Assembly: GCF_002958735.1 (NCBI RefSeq)
Contig: NZ_PPGH01000018.1
Coordinates: forward strand, 1-64,000
Source of the DNA: Chromatium okenii
Lineage (GTDB): Bacteria; Pseudomonadota; Gammaproteobacteria; Chromatiales; Chromatiaceae
DNA length: 64,000 nt
Reading direction: 5' to 3'
Part shown: positions 1 through 10,095 of the stretch, in pieces
Layout: the number at the start of each line of letters is the position of its first letter
Position numbering within the stretch: position 1 is the first letter of the stretch
Made by a program: the position numbers and the translations under genes
The notes under the pieces: generated by a model
The model's input: only the letters and a program-made list of their open reading frames with translations
What the model was told of the DNA's origin: nothing
Database searches by the model: none

Positions 1-1371
1 AATGCGTTTACTGCAGGTGCGGTAGATTTTGTCAATAAGCCGTTTAATGTTGGCGAGCTGGCAGCGCGAGTTAGTACGCAATTGCGGTTAAGTCGCGCTG
101 ATGCCGAACTTAAACAAGCAAAAATTGAAGCTGATGCAGCAAATCGCGCTAAAAAGCGAATTTCTGGCGAATATGAGCCATGAAATTCGGACGCCACTCA
201 ATGCGATTATTGGTGTCAGTGAGTTATTAGCAACCACGTTGTTAGATTCAGCGCAACGCGAGTATGTTCATACGATTGAAACCGGCGGTAATGCGCTGTT
301 AATTTTGATTAACGATATTCTCGATTACTCTAAAATAGAAGCGGGAATGTTGGAATTGGATGCAGTGCGTTTTGTGCTTAAAGATTGTGTTGAAGCAGCA
401 CTTGATCTTATTCGCAATCAAGTTATTGAAAAGAAATTGGCGCTGAATTTGATGCTTGATCCGCTTTTACCACGTTCATTTATTGGTGACGATCATCGGT
501 TACGGCAAATTATTATTAATTTGGTCAATAATGCGGTGAAGTTTACCGAACAGGGCAGTATTCGCGTGGCATTGACTGGGCATGAAATCACGACACCCCG
601 TTCATTTGCTGCGAAAAACATTGCGGGCGCTGGCGTGTTTTATGAATTGGTATTGACCGTGACCGATACGGGAATCGGGATTCCCGCTGACCGTCAATCG
701 CGTTTATTTAAGAAATTCAGTCAAGTAGATAATTCGGTGACGCGGCGTTACGGCGGCACTGGCTTGGGTTTGGCGATCAGTCAGCGCCTCGCCGAACTTT
801 TTGGTGGCGATATTACCGCCGAAAGTAGCGGGATTCCCGGTCAAGGGAGTACTTTTCGCTGCGTATTGGTGATGCCGAGTTGTCTCGATCAACAGGCGAC
901 TAGTGAGCAACGCGCTTGGAGTGATGATCGGGAAGATGCCAAACGTCGAGCGTTCAATGCGCCACCGAGTGCGCCTGCGGTTGCAGCGCCACCACCAGAG
1001 CCCTTTCCGCCGCTGCGTATTTTGTTGACGGAAGATAATCCAATCAATCAGCAAGTGGCGATGAAATTGTTGAAATCATTAGGTTTGTCGGCTGATTTGG
1101 CAAAAAATGGTTTGGAAGCAGTTGCGGCGGTGCAACGTCAGGAATACGACGTGATTTTGATGGACGTGCAGATGCCGGAACTTGATGGGATCAGCGCCAG
1201 CCGTCAGATTCGCCAACTGCTGCCGAGTGCGCAGCAGCCGATTATCATTGCGCTAACGGCGAATGCGACCGAAGAAGATCGGCGGCGTGTTTGGATGCGG
1301 GGATGAATGATTTTGTGACGAAACCGATTCGGATCGCCAAGTTAACGGAAGTATTGCGGAATTGCTGTTGA
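1..1371 (+). CDS. Hybrid sensor histidine kinase / response regulator (5' end outside window, two frameshifts as read)
   Basis: Partial gene entering from the left edge. Frame 1 gives the tail of a receiver domain ([11 protein letters not shown], the conserved Lys-Pro) and a coiled linker up to about nt 155. The frame then shifts: a run of five A where four are expected restores the HisKA box [17 protein letters not shown] (phospho-His near nt 180). The HATPase domain follows with DTGIGIP and [10 protein letters not shown] (about nt 660-780), then a C-terminal receiver with acceptor Asp in ILMDVQMPE (about nt 1150). Near nt 1285 one base is missing; correcting it gives [14 protein letters not shown] and a stop at 1369-1371. 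It is a membrane-free phosphorelay kinase fragment; the input signal cannot be seen. The two opposite indels leave the total length a multiple of three, so sequencing error is plausible. Confidence 0.85.
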
Positions 1372-1383
1372 GATCAAAACAGG

Positions 1384-1420
1384 GCGCAAAAAAACGGGGT
1401 TCGCATAAATCGAACCCCGT
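1384..1420 (-). terminator. Rho-independent terminator of csp
   Basis: A perfect 10-bp inverted repeat (1394-1403 with 1411-1420, 7-nt loop). Read on the minus strand it is followed by a run of T (plus-strand A run at 1388-1394). It lies 45 bp past the csp stop and ends that transcript; it may also stop the opposing kinase transcript. Confidence 0.8.
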
Positions 1421-1464
1421 AGACACGATGTCAAAGTCGGTTCAGAGACCGACTAAACCGTCGA

Positions 1465-1677
1465 TCAATTCGGAGTGACATTCTCAGCTTGGGGACCCTT
1501 AGGACCCTGCGTCACTTCCATCGTGACACGCTGACCTTCGAGCAAGGTTTTACGCCCTGAACCATTGATCGCGCTGTGATGGACGAAAACGTCCTTGCCA
1601 CCTTCGCGCTCGATGAAACCATAGCCCTTTTCGTCATTGAACCACTTGACCGTACCGGAAACCAATTCGCCTGCCAT
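1465..1677 (-). CDS. Cold-shock / CspA-family nucleic-acid-binding protein
   Basis: A 70-residue single cold-shock domain, the normal family length. It shows the RNP1 motif KGYGFIE (residues about 17-23) and the RNP2 motif DVFVHHSAI (about 29-37), the aromatic surface that binds single-stranded RNA or DNA and melts RNA structure. The family acts as an RNA chaperone in cold or growth transitions. It stands alone between the kinase and tsaB, with its own terminator and a long structured 5' leader, as expected for post-transcriptional control of csp genes. The ATG at 1677 fits the domain start ([13 protein letters not shown]). Whether it is cold-inducible cannot be told from sequence. Confidence 0.95.
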   Translation of the reverse strand: MAGELVSGTVKWFNDEKGYGFIEREGGKDVFVHHSAINGSGRKTLLEGQRVTMEVTQGPKGPQAENVTPN

Positions 1678-1800
1678 ATCGACCTCATCACTTTAGACGT
1701 ACCAACCGTAGTTGGCATTACGCAAACCCTGCCTCTTCATGAGGCTAGGGTCATGTCCGTTCGGAACCGAACGGAATTCTACAAGACCTTACCAACCTAA
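1678..1800 (-). promoter_or_regulatory. Structured 5' leader of csp with three hairpins
   Basis: Three consecutive inverted repeats lie upstream of the csp start: CCAAC/GTTGG (1702-1715), GCCTC/GAGGC (1731-1745) and a nearly continuous palindrome TCCGTTCGG-AA-CCGAACGGA (1756-1775). csp mRNAs are known for long folded leaders that act as temperature-responsive switches. That this leader is transcribed is inference. From 1801 to 2016 I see no gene. Confidence 0.5.
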
Positions 1801-2016
1801 CGGGGCGCGATCTTACTTTTTTTAAAAACGTCTGCACTTGCATTGCGCGGATGACATTTCTCAACCGCAAGTTTAACGCGAAATGCTAAAAACTCGCTGT
1901 CTAAATGCACCATGATGCGAAATACCGAAACGATGCCACTAAAGCCAGCGCATCAATATCGATATCGACTGACAAAAGTTTAGCACGGCTCAACGTTTTC
2001 CTGTACGCAATCGCTG

Positions 2017-2688
2017 TCAGCGTGTGACCTGATCACGCAAATAAATCGGTAGCGCATATTCGGCTGCCACCTGTCGCCCGACACTGAAATCAGCTGCAGC
2101 AAGCATGGCGACATCCTGTGCTTCACAATGATCATGCGAATGAATTTCGCGCAGCGAATGTCCAATAATTCCTGATAATTCAGATGTATAAGTATCAAAA
2201 CCTGAGCCAACACCACACCAATCTGCCGCATTCGGCACATCAATTTGCGATGGTGAACACACACGCTCCGCAGCGCACGACACCGCTAAATCCTGATTAT
2301 CAATCGTAAAACAGCCCCAATACACCTCGCCCATTCGCGCATCTAACGCCGTGAGCAAATGCCGCTGTCCGCCACGCCGAAATTGCCCCTGCGCCAGCGC
2401 CGCTAGTGTCGAAATCGCCACCACCGGAAGATTTGCCGCAAACGCTGCCCCCTGAATCACTGCCGTCGCCATCCGCACTCCGGTAAATGACCCTGGTCCG
2501 CGCCCAAACGCCAGTGCATCCAGATCAATCACCCGCAACCCAGCCTGCTCGAGCAGCATCTGCATCATCGGCAAAATGCGTTCGCCGTGACGACGTGGCG
2601 CGATTTCCAGCACCTGTTCAATTGCACCATCTAATAACAATGCTGCGGAACAAGCATCGCCAGAAGTATCAATCGCCAATAATTTCAT
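2017..2688 (-). CDS. tsaB: tRNA threonylcarbamoyladenosine biosynthesis protein TsaB
   Basis: A 223-residue ASKHA-fold protein of TsaB (YeaZ) length. The N-terminus MKLLAIDTSGDACSAAL and the motif GRGPGSFTGVRMA (about residues 62-74) are the family signatures. TsaB is the non-catalytic partner of TsaD in the TsaBDE complex, which installs t6A37 on ANN-decoding tRNAs; it is normally essential. It lies directly upstream of a gap that leads to csp, and 4 bp downstream of holC on the same strand, so it is probably co-transcribed with holC. Confidence 0.93.
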   Translation of the reverse strand: MKLLAIDTSGDACSAALLLDGAIEQVLEIAPRRHGERILPMMQMLLEQAGLRVIDLDALAFGRGPGSFTGVRMATAVIQGAAFAANLPVVAISTLAALAQGQFRRGGQRHLLTALDARMGEVYWGCFTIDNQDLAVSCAAERVCSPSQIDVPNAADWCGVGSGFDTYTSELSGIIGHSLREIHSHDHCEAQDVAMLAAADFSVGRQVAAEYALPIYLRDQVTR

Positions 2689-2692
2689 TGCA

Positions 2693-3124
2693 TTATAACC
2701 GAATTGAATGATGTTCTAACGGAAAACCGCGCTCGCGGTATTGACGAAAACGTTCGCGTCCAGTCGCAATTCTTTCTGGCGCATGATCAATCAATTCACA
2801 AACACGCTCAAAACGCTCAAAAAAAACGGGTATTTCCAATGACAGATTCAATAATACTTGCTGCTCTGTTTCTGGCTGACCATTACTGCTAATTAATACT
2901 GGCGTCCATTGCGGATCAACACTACCTACCAAACCATGCGGCAAAAAACTATCCTGATGAAATGTCCATAGTAAACGATCAAATAACTGCGCCTGCTCGG
3001 AATCTGGACAATAGACCAAAATGCGTAAATGGTCAGCACAAATTCGTTCAACCAAACGACAAGCCAATTGTAAATAATTGCCATGACTATTGGGTTGTAA
3101 ACTATAAAATTTAATATGTGTCAT
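2693..3124 (-). CDS. holC: DNA polymerase III chi subunit
   Basis: A 143-residue protein starting MTHIKFYSLQ at the ATG at 3124. A longer reading from 3229 adds a stretch unlike the family, so the internal start is preferred. Chi family traits are visible: the N-terminal FYSL strand, CRLVERICADHLRILVYC (about residues 20-37), the LWTFHQDSFLPHGL segment (about 51-64) and a C-terminal RFRQYRERGFPLEHH. Chi pairs with psi, linking the clamp loader to SSB. The start overlaps the end of the upstream HDOD gene by 14 bp. In many gammaproteobacteria holC follows pepA; here that neighbour is replaced by the HDOD gene. Confidence 0.88.
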   Translation of the reverse strand: MTHIKFYSLQPNSHGNYLQLACRLVERICADHLRILVYCPDSEQAQLFDRLLWTFHQDSFLPHGLVGSVDPQWTPVLISSNGQPETEQQVLLNLSLEIPVFFERFERVCELIDHAPERIATGRERFRQYRERGFPLEHHSIRL

Positions 3125-4166
3125 TGCAAAATTGACGATAACAAGGATGGTTAATGATGTCTTGTGCATCAGTCGTTTTTGGCATTCGCTGATGTATATT
3201 GAGAATGTAAAGTTTGCTATAACGATCACCCGCAGTTAGAATTTGACCTAATAGCGTTTGCATGGTCAATAAATGATTATCTGTTTGTTCAAACAACGCT
3301 TGCGTCACTGCTTTTGGAAACCCCCATTCAGTAACAATAGAATAAGACAAGCGTTTAGCTAAGGTAATAAACACCTGATAAAATGCCCATGAGTGAGATA
3401 GTGAGGTTGCTTTGGTCGTAAATAATTCATCCATTATTCGTAACCCAGCGAGTAAACCCACATTAGAAACTAAACCTGCTAAATACGCTGCAAAGGAATC
3501 TGTCTTTTCGAGTTCGGCGATTTTACGACAAATTAACGCACAGTGCTCTGATTGTTGCCAAAGACGTGCTCCATTTAATCGTGTCATTGTTCGAGAATTG
3601 ATATTAAGAATAGGATAAAACGCTACACGTGAAACCAATTGCCGTAATCCGTTTTGACCCAGCAAAAGAACAGCCTGTTCAATACTGGTAATTTTATGAC
3701 TCCTGCGATAATAAGGTGTATTTGCCAAACCAATCACTTCACCAACCAACACTGGATCACGAGCGATTTGCTGTGCTAATTGAGCACTACTGATGTTGTC
3801 ATCTTTTAAACTCCGCATCAATTGGGGAATGATTGCTGGTAAACGCGGCAGCATCTGCGCCATTGTTTTCCTACTTGTCACCATGTGTTCAAAAATTGTT
3901 AACGCTTCGGTTTCACTATTACTCAAAGGTTGCGACGTTAAAAACTCTACATCTAATAACCACGCAATATAGTCGCGTTCAAGCATTAATGGACACCAGC
4001 TCGAATCCAAACAATCAACATTTACTGCGGAATGTTTAGCTGGTTCTTTGCCAAATGGATAATCTATTTTTTTAAATTGTGCTGTGGGTAAACGACGGTG
4101 TTTATAGTGAAAAAAAGAATGTATCCAGTTTTTTAACCACATTATGATGTTCATTCGCTTCTCCAT
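3111..4166 (-). CDS. HDOD-domain signalling protein
   Basis: A 351-residue protein with a poorly conserved N-terminus (about 80 residues) followed by an HDOD domain: PRLPAIIPQLMRSLKDDN, LAQQIARDPVLVGEVIGLAN and IEQAVLLLGQNGLRQLVSR are the diagnostic helices (about residues 103-190). HDOD proteins are HD-GYP-like helical modules usually lacking the metal-binding HD pair; they act in signal transduction, often near cyclic-di-GMP, chemotaxis or kinase genes. No receiver or GGDEF domain is attached. It is downstream of the fabA terminator and overlaps holC by 14 bp, so it probably has its own promoter. The exact role is unknown. Confidence 0.85.
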   Translation of the reverse strand: MEKRMNIIMWLKNWIHSFFHYKHRRLPTAQFKKIDYPFGKEPAKHSAVNVDCLDSSWCPLMLERDYIAWLLDVEFLTSQPLSNSETEALTIFEHMVTSRKTMAQMLPRLPAIIPQLMRSLKDDNISSAQLAQQIARDPVLVGEVIGLANTPYYRRSHKITSIEQAVLLLGQNGLRQLVSRVAFYPILNINSRTMTRLNGARLWQQSEHCALICRKIAELEKTDSFAAYLAGLVSNVGLLAGLRIMDELFTTKATSLSHSWAFYQVFITLAKRLSYSIVTEWGFPKAVTQALFEQTDNHLLTMQTLLGQILTAGDRYSKLYILNIHQRMPKTTDAQDIINHPCYRQFCNDTY

Positions 4167-4192
4167 AAAAAACCCCGATGCTTTAATCGGGG
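4167..4192 (-). terminator. Rho-independent terminator downstream of fabA
   Basis: Inverted repeat CCCCGAT/ATCGGGG (4173-4179 with 4186-4192) followed on the minus strand by six T. It sits between fabA and the HDOD gene and separates their transcripts. Confidence 0.8.
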
Positions 4193-4236
4193 TAATTCGT
4201 TGCGTTGAATATCAGTGTTGTTGCTGTTAACCGCGA

Positions 4237-4752
4237 TTAAAAACCATCGGTTGAAGTGAACAAACCAACCCGTAAATCTTTAGCGGTATAAATGGTACGC
4301 CCATCGACCTGTACCACTCCATCGCCAATTCCTAACACTAGTTTACGAGTGATAATCCGTTTCATATCAATATGATATGTCACTTTAGTTGCTGTAGGTA
4401 ACACCTGACCGGTGAATTTAACCTCGCCAACACCGAGCGCCCGTCCATGACCGGGATTGCCAATCCAACCCAAATAAAAACCAACGAGTTGCCATAGCGC
4501 ATCTAAACCAAGACAGCCGGGCATTACTGGATCACCGGGGAAATGACATTGAAAAAACCAAAGTTCTGGAGTGATATCTAATTCCGCGAGGATTTCTCCT
4601 TTGCTATTCGCGCCACCGAAATTGGCAATGCGAATAATGCGATCCATCATTAGCATATTTGGAACTGGCAATTGTGCGTTACCAGGTCCAAAAAGTTCGC
4701 CCTGACCACAGGCAAGGAGTTCAGCGCGGTTAAAAGAGGCTTCTTTTGTCAT
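4237..4752 (-). CDS. fabA: 3-hydroxydecanoyl-ACP dehydratase/isomerase FabA
   Basis: A 171-residue protein, exactly the usual FabA length. The catalytic His70 is in [15 protein letters not shown] and the catalytic Asp84 in LGLDALWQL, the pair that dehydrates 3-hydroxydecanoyl-ACP and isomerises trans-2- to cis-3-decenoyl-ACP, the entry to anaerobic unsaturated fatty acid synthesis. fabB, the usual partner, is not in the window. It is 26 bp from the proS stop on the same strand and closed by a clear terminator, so it could be the last gene of a proS-fabA transcript. Confidence 0.96.
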   Translation of the reverse strand: MTKEASFNRAELLACGQGELFGPGNAQLPVPNMLMMDRIIRIANFGGANSKGEILAELDITPELWFFQCHFPGDPVMPGCLGLDALWQLVGFYLGWIGNPGHGRALGVGEVKFTGQVLPTATKVTYHIDMKRIITRKLVLGIGDGVVQVDGRTIYTAKDLRVGLFTSTDGF

Positions 4753-4778
4753 TTCATCCTGCTATGTTAATGGTGTTA

Positions 4779-6503
4779 TTAAACTACTGTGTTCAGACGA
4801 TCACGAATAAAATCGACGATCTCTGTGAATGGAATTAATTGCATTTCTGCATCGGTGCGCCCTTTGTATTCTACTTGACCATCATCAATACCTTTATCGC
4901 CAATGACGATACGATGTGGAATCCCAATCAATTCCATATCCGCAAACATCACACCGGGACGCGCATCACGGTCATCAAGCAACACTTCAATTCCAGCGGA
5001 CTGAAGATTGGCATAAAGCTGTTCAGTGGCTTCGCGCACCCGATAGGATTTACTGAGTTTCATCGGAATTAAAACCACTGCGAAAGGTGCGATGGGTGTT
5101 GGCCAAATAATGCCGCGCTCATCATGATGTTGTTCAATTGCTGCTGCAACAACCCGCGATACACCAATTCCATAACAACCCATTGTTAATGTGGTTGCTC
5201 GCCCATCTTCGCCAAGTACTGTCGCATTTAATGCTGCGCTATATTTGCGTCCCAATTGAAAAATGTGACCAACCTCAATACCCCGCGCAATCGTCAACGT
5301 GCCCTGACCGTCTGGACTTGGATCGCCTTCAATAACGTTGCGTAAATCAGCTACTTCCGGCAGCGGCAAATCGCGTCCCCAATTCAACCCAAACCAATGT
5401 TTTCCATCCTGATTTGCACCAGCACTGAAATCTGCGGTGACGGCAACAGTGCGATCAACAATGCACGGAATCGGCAATTCTTTTGGGCCGAGTGAACCGG
5501 GACCAGCGCCAATCACGGTGCGGATTTCCGCCTCAGTTGCCATGCGCAATGGCGTCGCCACCTGCGGCAATTTTTCTGCTTTTACTGCATTCAATTCGTG
5601 ATCGCCGCGCACCAATAGCGCCACTAAATCTGCGTCCACTGCATCGGAAGCAGCGACGATTAACGTTTTAATTGTGCGCGTAATAGGCTGTTCAAATTGT
5701 TCAACCAAATCAGCAATTGTTCGCGCATTTGGCGTATCTATCAGCCGCGCCAATTCGCTCGGTGTCGACAGTGCAGTATTCAATGGCATGGCTTCAGCTA
5801 ATTCGACATTGGCTGCATAATCACTCGCAGTGGAAAATGCAATAGCATCTTCACCAGATGCAGCGAGAACGTGGAATTCATGCGACGCATTACCGCCAAT
5901 GCTGCCGGTATCGGCTTGCACTGAACGGAAATCTAAACCGCAGCGATTAAAAATGCGGCAATAAGTTGTGTGCATTTGCTGATAAGTTTGCGCTAATGAC
6001 TCATCATCGAGATGAAAGGAATAAGCGTCTTTCATTAAAAATTCTCGTGCACGCATCACGCCAAAACGGGGGCGAATTTCATCACGGAATTTGGTTTGAA
6101 TTTGGTAAAAATTAATGGGCAACTGCTTATAACTTTTTAGTTCGTTACGCGCTAAATCGGTAATAATTTCTTCGTGGGTTGGACCGAAACAAAAATCTCG
6201 CTGATGACGATCGCGCAGCCGCAGCAATTCTGGACCATATTTTTCCCAGCGCCCAGATTCTTGCCATAATTCAGCGGGTTGAATGGCTGGCATCGCTACT
6301 TCCAACGCGCCAGCGCGATCCATTTCTTCGCGCACAATCCGTTCTACTTTGCGCAAAACGCGCAGTCCCAACGGAAGCCAAGTGTATAACCCGGCGGCAA
6401 GTTTGCGGATCAGTCCTGCCCGCAACATCAAGCGATGACTTGCAATTTCGGCGTCGGCGGGAATTTCTTTGATGGTTTGGAGCGGAAACTGTGAGGTGCG
6501 CAT
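4779..6503 (-). CDS. proS: Prolyl-tRNA synthetase
   Basis: A class II aminoacyl-tRNA synthetase of about 574 residues, bacterial type with the editing insertion. Motif 1 lies around [19 protein letters not shown], motif 2 in [21 protein letters not shown], and motif 3 near [17 protein letters not shown]; the inserted YbaK-like editing domain spans roughly residues 225-380 and removes misloaded alanine. The start at MRTSQFPLQ (6503) is chosen because it matches the family start; an upstream in-frame ATG at 6515 adds only four residues. Confidence 0.96.
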   Translation of the reverse strand: MRTSQFPLQTIKEIPADAEIASHRLMLRAGLIRKLAAGLYTWLPLGLRVLRKVERIVREEMDRAGALEVAMPAIQPAELWQESGRWEKYGPELLRLRDRHQRDFCFGPTHEEIITDLARNELKSYKQLPINFYQIQTKFRDEIRPRFGVMRAREFLMKDAYSFHLDDESLAQTYQQMHTTYCRIFNRCGLDFRSVQADTGSIGGNASHEFHVLAASGEDAIAFSTASDYAANVELAEAMPLNTALSTPSELARLIDTPNARTIADLVEQFEQPITRTIKTLIVAASDAVDADLVALLVRGDHELNAVKAEKLPQVATPLRMATEAEIRTVIGAGPGSLGPKELPIPCIVDRTVAVTADFSAGANQDGKHWFGLNWGRDLPLPEVADLRNVIEGDPSPDGQGTLTIARGIEVGHIFQLGRKYSAALNATVLGEDGRATTLTMGCYGIGVSRVVAAAIEQHHDERGIIWPTPIAPFAVVLIPMKLSKSYRVREATEQLYANLQSAGIEVLLDDRDARPGVMFADMELIGIPHRIVIGDKGIDDGQVEYKGRTDAEMQLIPFTEIVDFIRDRLNTVV

Positions 6504-6586
6504 GAGAAGAGTCATTGCCAGTAAAAGCGAGCGAGTTTATGGTTCAATTCGGTTAGAAACAACTTTTTCGCTACAGTGTTTGCGGA

Positions 6587-7665
6587 TTGTCGCAACGTTT
6601 ATCTAGGTTCATAAGACATGTATCAGCTCACAGCGAAACCAGTATTTCAGAGCGCCGTACCCAAACGCGGATTCAGGTCAACATCCCGATTAAAATCACA
6701 TTTTCGCGGATGACTGAGTCAATGAACGCGATCAATCAAGACCTGTCTTGGGGCGGGCGCTGTTTGTGATCAACGATCCACCGCCGCAGGAGACTGGTTC
6801 GGTACGCTTGGTTTTGCCATGGAAACAAGGTGAAAAAATTACTGCGGATGCGCAATTGGTGCGGGTAAAACACTTGCAAAATGGTAGTTATTTAATTGCC
6901 GTGCGCTTTTATAGTTTATCACCACGCAGTCATGCGCGACTGGAACGACTTTTAAAGATGCTGAATGGTAATCAATCTTCAAGCATTGCTGAAGATAGTG
7001 GTGGTTTAGTACGCGATTTAGAAATTACTGTGGTGGATACGAATGAACTGCGGCGAATGCTGGCGCAAATTGCGACTGGTGAATATAAAGTTACAGTTTC
7101 GAGTGCGTATGAAGAACACCAGAGTATTCGATTGTCGATTGCGGGTACACGAGGTTTGCCTGTGATTCGTTTACGCGCACGAGTCAACAGTGTGCAAAAA
7201 ATTAATTCCAATTATTTTGATTGGGCTGATTTGTATACCTTGAAATTGGTGTTTGAACATCCTAATGATTCTATTCGGATATTTGTTGATTTACTGCTGA
7301 ATAGCCTGCCGGAAACACGTTATGATGGTAATTCACAACTCACCAGTTTAATGGAACCATTTTCTCCAACTGCTTTTGCCAAACCAACGGTTGCTGATCG
7401 CAGCCGTCAATCTGGCACCAGCGGTGTTCCATGCGTTCTCGAAACAGTTTTTCCAGAGGCGCTCAATCATCTCACTGTCGGCTGGGGCGATGTAGAAGCA
7501 TTCGAGACCTTCTTTCAAGATTTAACGTTGGGCAATCAAGGATCACCCGGCGGTTGGCCAGCGGATGCGTGGGAAGAATTGGAGTTTTTACAAAACATTC
7601 ACGATCGCGCTTATGGCGTATCGGAATCGCGGTTAAGTGTGTTGAAAGTCGGGCGCTCGGTATAG
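6587..7665 (+). CDS. PilZ-type protein with unknown C-terminal region (one frameshift as read)
   Basis: The N-terminal part SERRTQTRIQVNIPIKITF followed by NQDLSWGG has the RxxxR and D/NxSxxG layout of PilZ cyclic-di-GMP receptors. At about 6755 the frame breaks: GGCGGGCGC needs one more G. Restoring it joins ALFVINDPPPQETGS and the rest of a PilZ-like barrel (to about residue 125), then about 230 residues of no recognised family. The start is uncertain: a TTG at 6587 is the first in-frame candidate and there is no clear ribosome site. A GGDEF gene (54558-55733) could supply its ligand; that link is inference. Confidence 0.6.
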
Positions 7666-7776
7666 GTCGCTAAGTACGTTGTTTGAGGCTTGACCACCAA
7701 TGACGATCCCTGTAATTTCAGGCGCTTTTCTTACTGTTGCACCTAACTTCAGGCGCAGTTTGATGAGGAGTCGCAG

Positions 7777-9540
7777 ATGGCACTGACGGAAACGAAATCA
7801 GATGAAGCGGGCAATGAATTGAGCGGCGCAGAAATCGTCGTGCAGGCGTTGCTTGACGAGGGCGTTGAGCTCGTATTCGGCTATCCCGGCGGCTCGGTGC
7901 TACACATTTACGACGCGCTGTTTAAGCACGGCGGTGTGCGGCACATTTTGGTGCGCCATGAACAGGGCGCAGCGCACGCAGCCGATGGTTATGCGCGAGC
8001 AACCGGCAAATGTGGCGTCTGTCTCGTCACTTCGGGACCAGGCGCAACCAACGCAGTAACCGGCATCGCCACTGCGTATATGGATTCAATTCCGCTAGTG
8101 GTATTAACTGGACAAGTACCAACCCCAGTTATAGGCAGCGATGCGTTCCAAGAAGTTGATACCGTTGGCATTACGCGCCCCTGCGTTAAACACAACTTTT
8201 TGGTTAAAGATGTGCGCGATTTGGCATTAACCATTCGCAAAGCATTTCATATCGCCACCACTGGGCGACCGGGACCAGTAGTGATTGATATTCCGAAAGA
8301 TGTCACCGATCCGAATATCAAGATTCCCTATCACTATCCGCGTGAGATTCGGCTGCGTTCTTATAATCCGATTGAAAAAGGACATCCCGGTCAAATTAAA
8401 AAAGCCATTGATTTAATGCTGCAAGCGACGCGCCCAGTATTTTATATCGGTGGCGGCGTAGTGCTTGGCGAAGGTTCAGCGCAATTGACGGCATTGGTAC
8501 GCGCCAGCGGCTTTCCAATTACCAGCACGTTAATGGGACTTGGCGCATTTCCATCCACCGACGGCCAATTCATTGGCATGTTGGGAATGCACGGGACTTA
8601 TGAAGCGAATATGGCAATGCACGAGGCGGATTTGTTAATTGCCGTTGGTGCACGTTTTGATGATCGCGTGACTGGAAAAATCGCCGATTTTTGTCCACAC
8701 GCCAAAATCATTCACATTGATGTTGACCCATCGTCAATTTCCAAAAACGTGCGGGTCGATGTGCCGATTGTTGGTCAAGTAGCGAGCGTATTGACTGAAA
8801 TGCTGCCGCTCTATCAAGCGCAGAAATCTCGCCCTGATTCTGCACAAGTCGCTGATTGGTGGGCAAAAATTAACGACTGGCGTGCATTGAATTGTTTGGA
8901 ATACGACCGCGCCAGCGCCTTAATTAAACCGCAGTTTGCGATTGAAACGCTGTACCAAGTCACCAATGGCGAACTCTATTTAACTTCGGATGTTGGTCAA
9001 CATCAGATGTTTGCCGCGCAGTTTTATCCGTTTAATAAACCTCGGCGGTGGATCAATTCCGGCGGACTGGGCACGATGGGTTTTGGCTTACCGGCAGCAA
9101 TGGGTGTGCAATTGGCATTTCCTGATGCAGCAGTTGCCTGCGTTTCTGGTGAAGCCAGCATTTTAATGTGCATTCAAGAAATGGCGACCTGTAAGCAATA
9201 CAACTTGCCAATTAAAGTGATACTGCTCAATAACGGTTACATGGGCATGGTGCGGCAATGGCAAGAATTGTTTTATGAAAGCCGCTATTCGCATTCTTAT
9301 GTTGATGCGCTGCCGGATTTCGTCAAACTCGCCGAGAGTTTTGGACATGTCGGAATGCGCGTGGATCAACCGGCTGATTTAGAAGGCGCATTGCGCGAAG
9401 CATTCGCGCTCAAAGATCGTTTCGTATTCCTTGATGTCGTGGTTGATCCGACTGCGAATGTTTATCCGATGATTGCGGCTGGCAAAGGACACCACGAAAT
9501 GCACCTTGCGCCCGGTTTGACCGAGCGCGAACTGGCCTGA
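7777..9540 (+). CDS. ilvI: Acetolactate synthase large subunit
   Basis: A 587-residue ThDP enzyme that makes 2-acetolactate or 2-aceto-2-hydroxybutyrate for valine, leucine and isoleucine. Visible are the pyrimidine-domain FGYPGGSVLHIYDAL and HEQGAAHAADGYAR with the catalytic Glu (about residue 63), a central FAD-binding domain, and the PP domain GLGTMGFGLPAAMG. The Mg/ThDP motif is GEA...NN (SGEASILM to LLNNGYMG, residues about 457-488) in place of GDG...NN; an Asp-to-Glu change there is also seen in other proteobacterial enzymes, as far as I recall. GAGGAG lies about 8 bp before the ATG. It is followed by ilvH after 48 bp. Confidence 0.96.
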   Translation: MALTETKSDEAGNELSGAEIVVQALLDEGVELVFGYPGGSVLHIYDALFKHGGVRHILVRHEQGAAHAADGYARATGKCGVCLVTSGPGATNAVTGIATAYMDSIPLVVLTGQVPTPVIGSDAFQEVDTVGITRPCVKHNFLVKDVRDLALTIRKAFHIATTGRPGPVVIDIPKDVTDPNIKIPYHYPREIRLRSYNPIEKGHPGQIKKAIDLMLQATRPVFYIGGGVVLGEGSAQLTALVRASGFPITSTLMGLGAFPSTDGQFIGMLGMHGTYEANMAMHEADLLIAVGARFDDRVTGKIADFCPHAKIIHIDVDPSSISKNVRVDVPIVGQVASVLTEMLPLYQAQKSRPDSAQVADWWAKINDWRALNCLEYDRASALIKPQFAIETLYQVTNGELYLTSDVGQHQMFAAQFYPFNKPRRWINSGGLGTMGFGLPAAMGVQLAFPDAAVACVSGEASILMCIQEMATCKQYNLPIKVILLNNGYMGMVRQWQELFYESRYSHSYVDALPDFVKLAESFGHVGMRVDQPADLEGALREAFALKDRFVFLDVVVDPTANVYPMIAAGKGHHEMHLAPGLTERELA

Positions 9541-9551
9541 GAATTCCCTAA

Positions 9552-9575
9552 CCCTCTGTTTTACAGAGGGCTTTT
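9552..9575 (+). terminator. Short hairpin with T run between ilvI and ilvH
   Basis: CCCTCTG/CAGAGGG (9552-9558 and 9564-9570) followed by CTTTT. It looks like a weak intrinsic terminator or attenuator that could lower ilvH expression relative to ilvI. Strength is unknown. Confidence 0.5.
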
Positions 9576-9588
9576 CGAGATTAAAAAC

Positions 9589-10080
9589 ATGAGACATATC
9601 ATCGCCGTGTTGCTGGAGAACGAAGCTGGGGCGCTCTCGCGGGTTGCCGGTCTGTTTTCAGCGCGGGGCTATAACATCGAATCTCTGACGGTCGCGCCAA
9701 CTGATGATCCGACGCTCTCGCGCATGACGCTGGTGACGACCGGCAGCGAGGAAATCGTGGAGCAAATTAAGAAGCAGCTCAATAAGTTAATCGACACCGT
9801 GAAGCTGCTTGATCTCTCTGATGGACCGCACATCGAGCGCGAGATGATGATGGTGAAAGTTCGCGCCGAGCGCCCGGATCGGGAGGAACTCAAACGCCTG
9901 ACCGAGATTTTCCGCGCCAAAATCATCGACGTGACCGAAACCAGTTATGTCATTGAATTAACTGGCGCATCGAAAAAACTCGACGCATTTATTGACGCCG
10001 TGCCGGAAGGTTTACTGATTGAAGTGGTGCGCTCTGGGCCGACTGGCATCACTCGCGGTGAAAAGGGTTTGACGCTGTGA
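9589..10080 (+). CDS. ilvH: Acetolactate synthase small (regulatory) subunit
   Basis: A 163-residue protein of standard IlvH length. The N-terminal ACT domain is clear in IIAVLLENEAGALSRVAGLF and RGYNIESLTVAPT (residues 3-37); the C-terminal half (RPDREELKRLTEIFRAK) matches the second regulatory domain. It binds valine, gives feedback inhibition and stimulates the large subunit. Directly after its stop the branched-chain operon is interrupted by the darT-darG island before ilvC resumes. Confidence 0.96.
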   Translation: MRHIIAVLLENEAGALSRVAGLFSARGYNIESLTVAPTDDPTLSRMTLVTTGSEEIVEQIKKQLNKLIDTVKLLDLSDGPHIEREMMMVKVRAERPDREELKRLTEIFRAKIIDVTETSYVIELTGASKKLDAFIDAVPEGLLIEVVRSGPTGITRGEKGLTL

Positions 10081-10095
10081 GGCAGTTAAAAACTC

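Noticed and set aside
7690..7776. Leader peptide for ilvI (ATG near 7700, frame rich in hydrophobic codons)
   Set aside because: No cluster of branched-chain codons and no attenuator pair downstream of it.
9552..9575. ilvI-ilvH leader-peptide attenuator
   Set aside because: It is a single hairpin with no run of Val/Leu/Ile codons or competing fold; kept only as a possible terminator.
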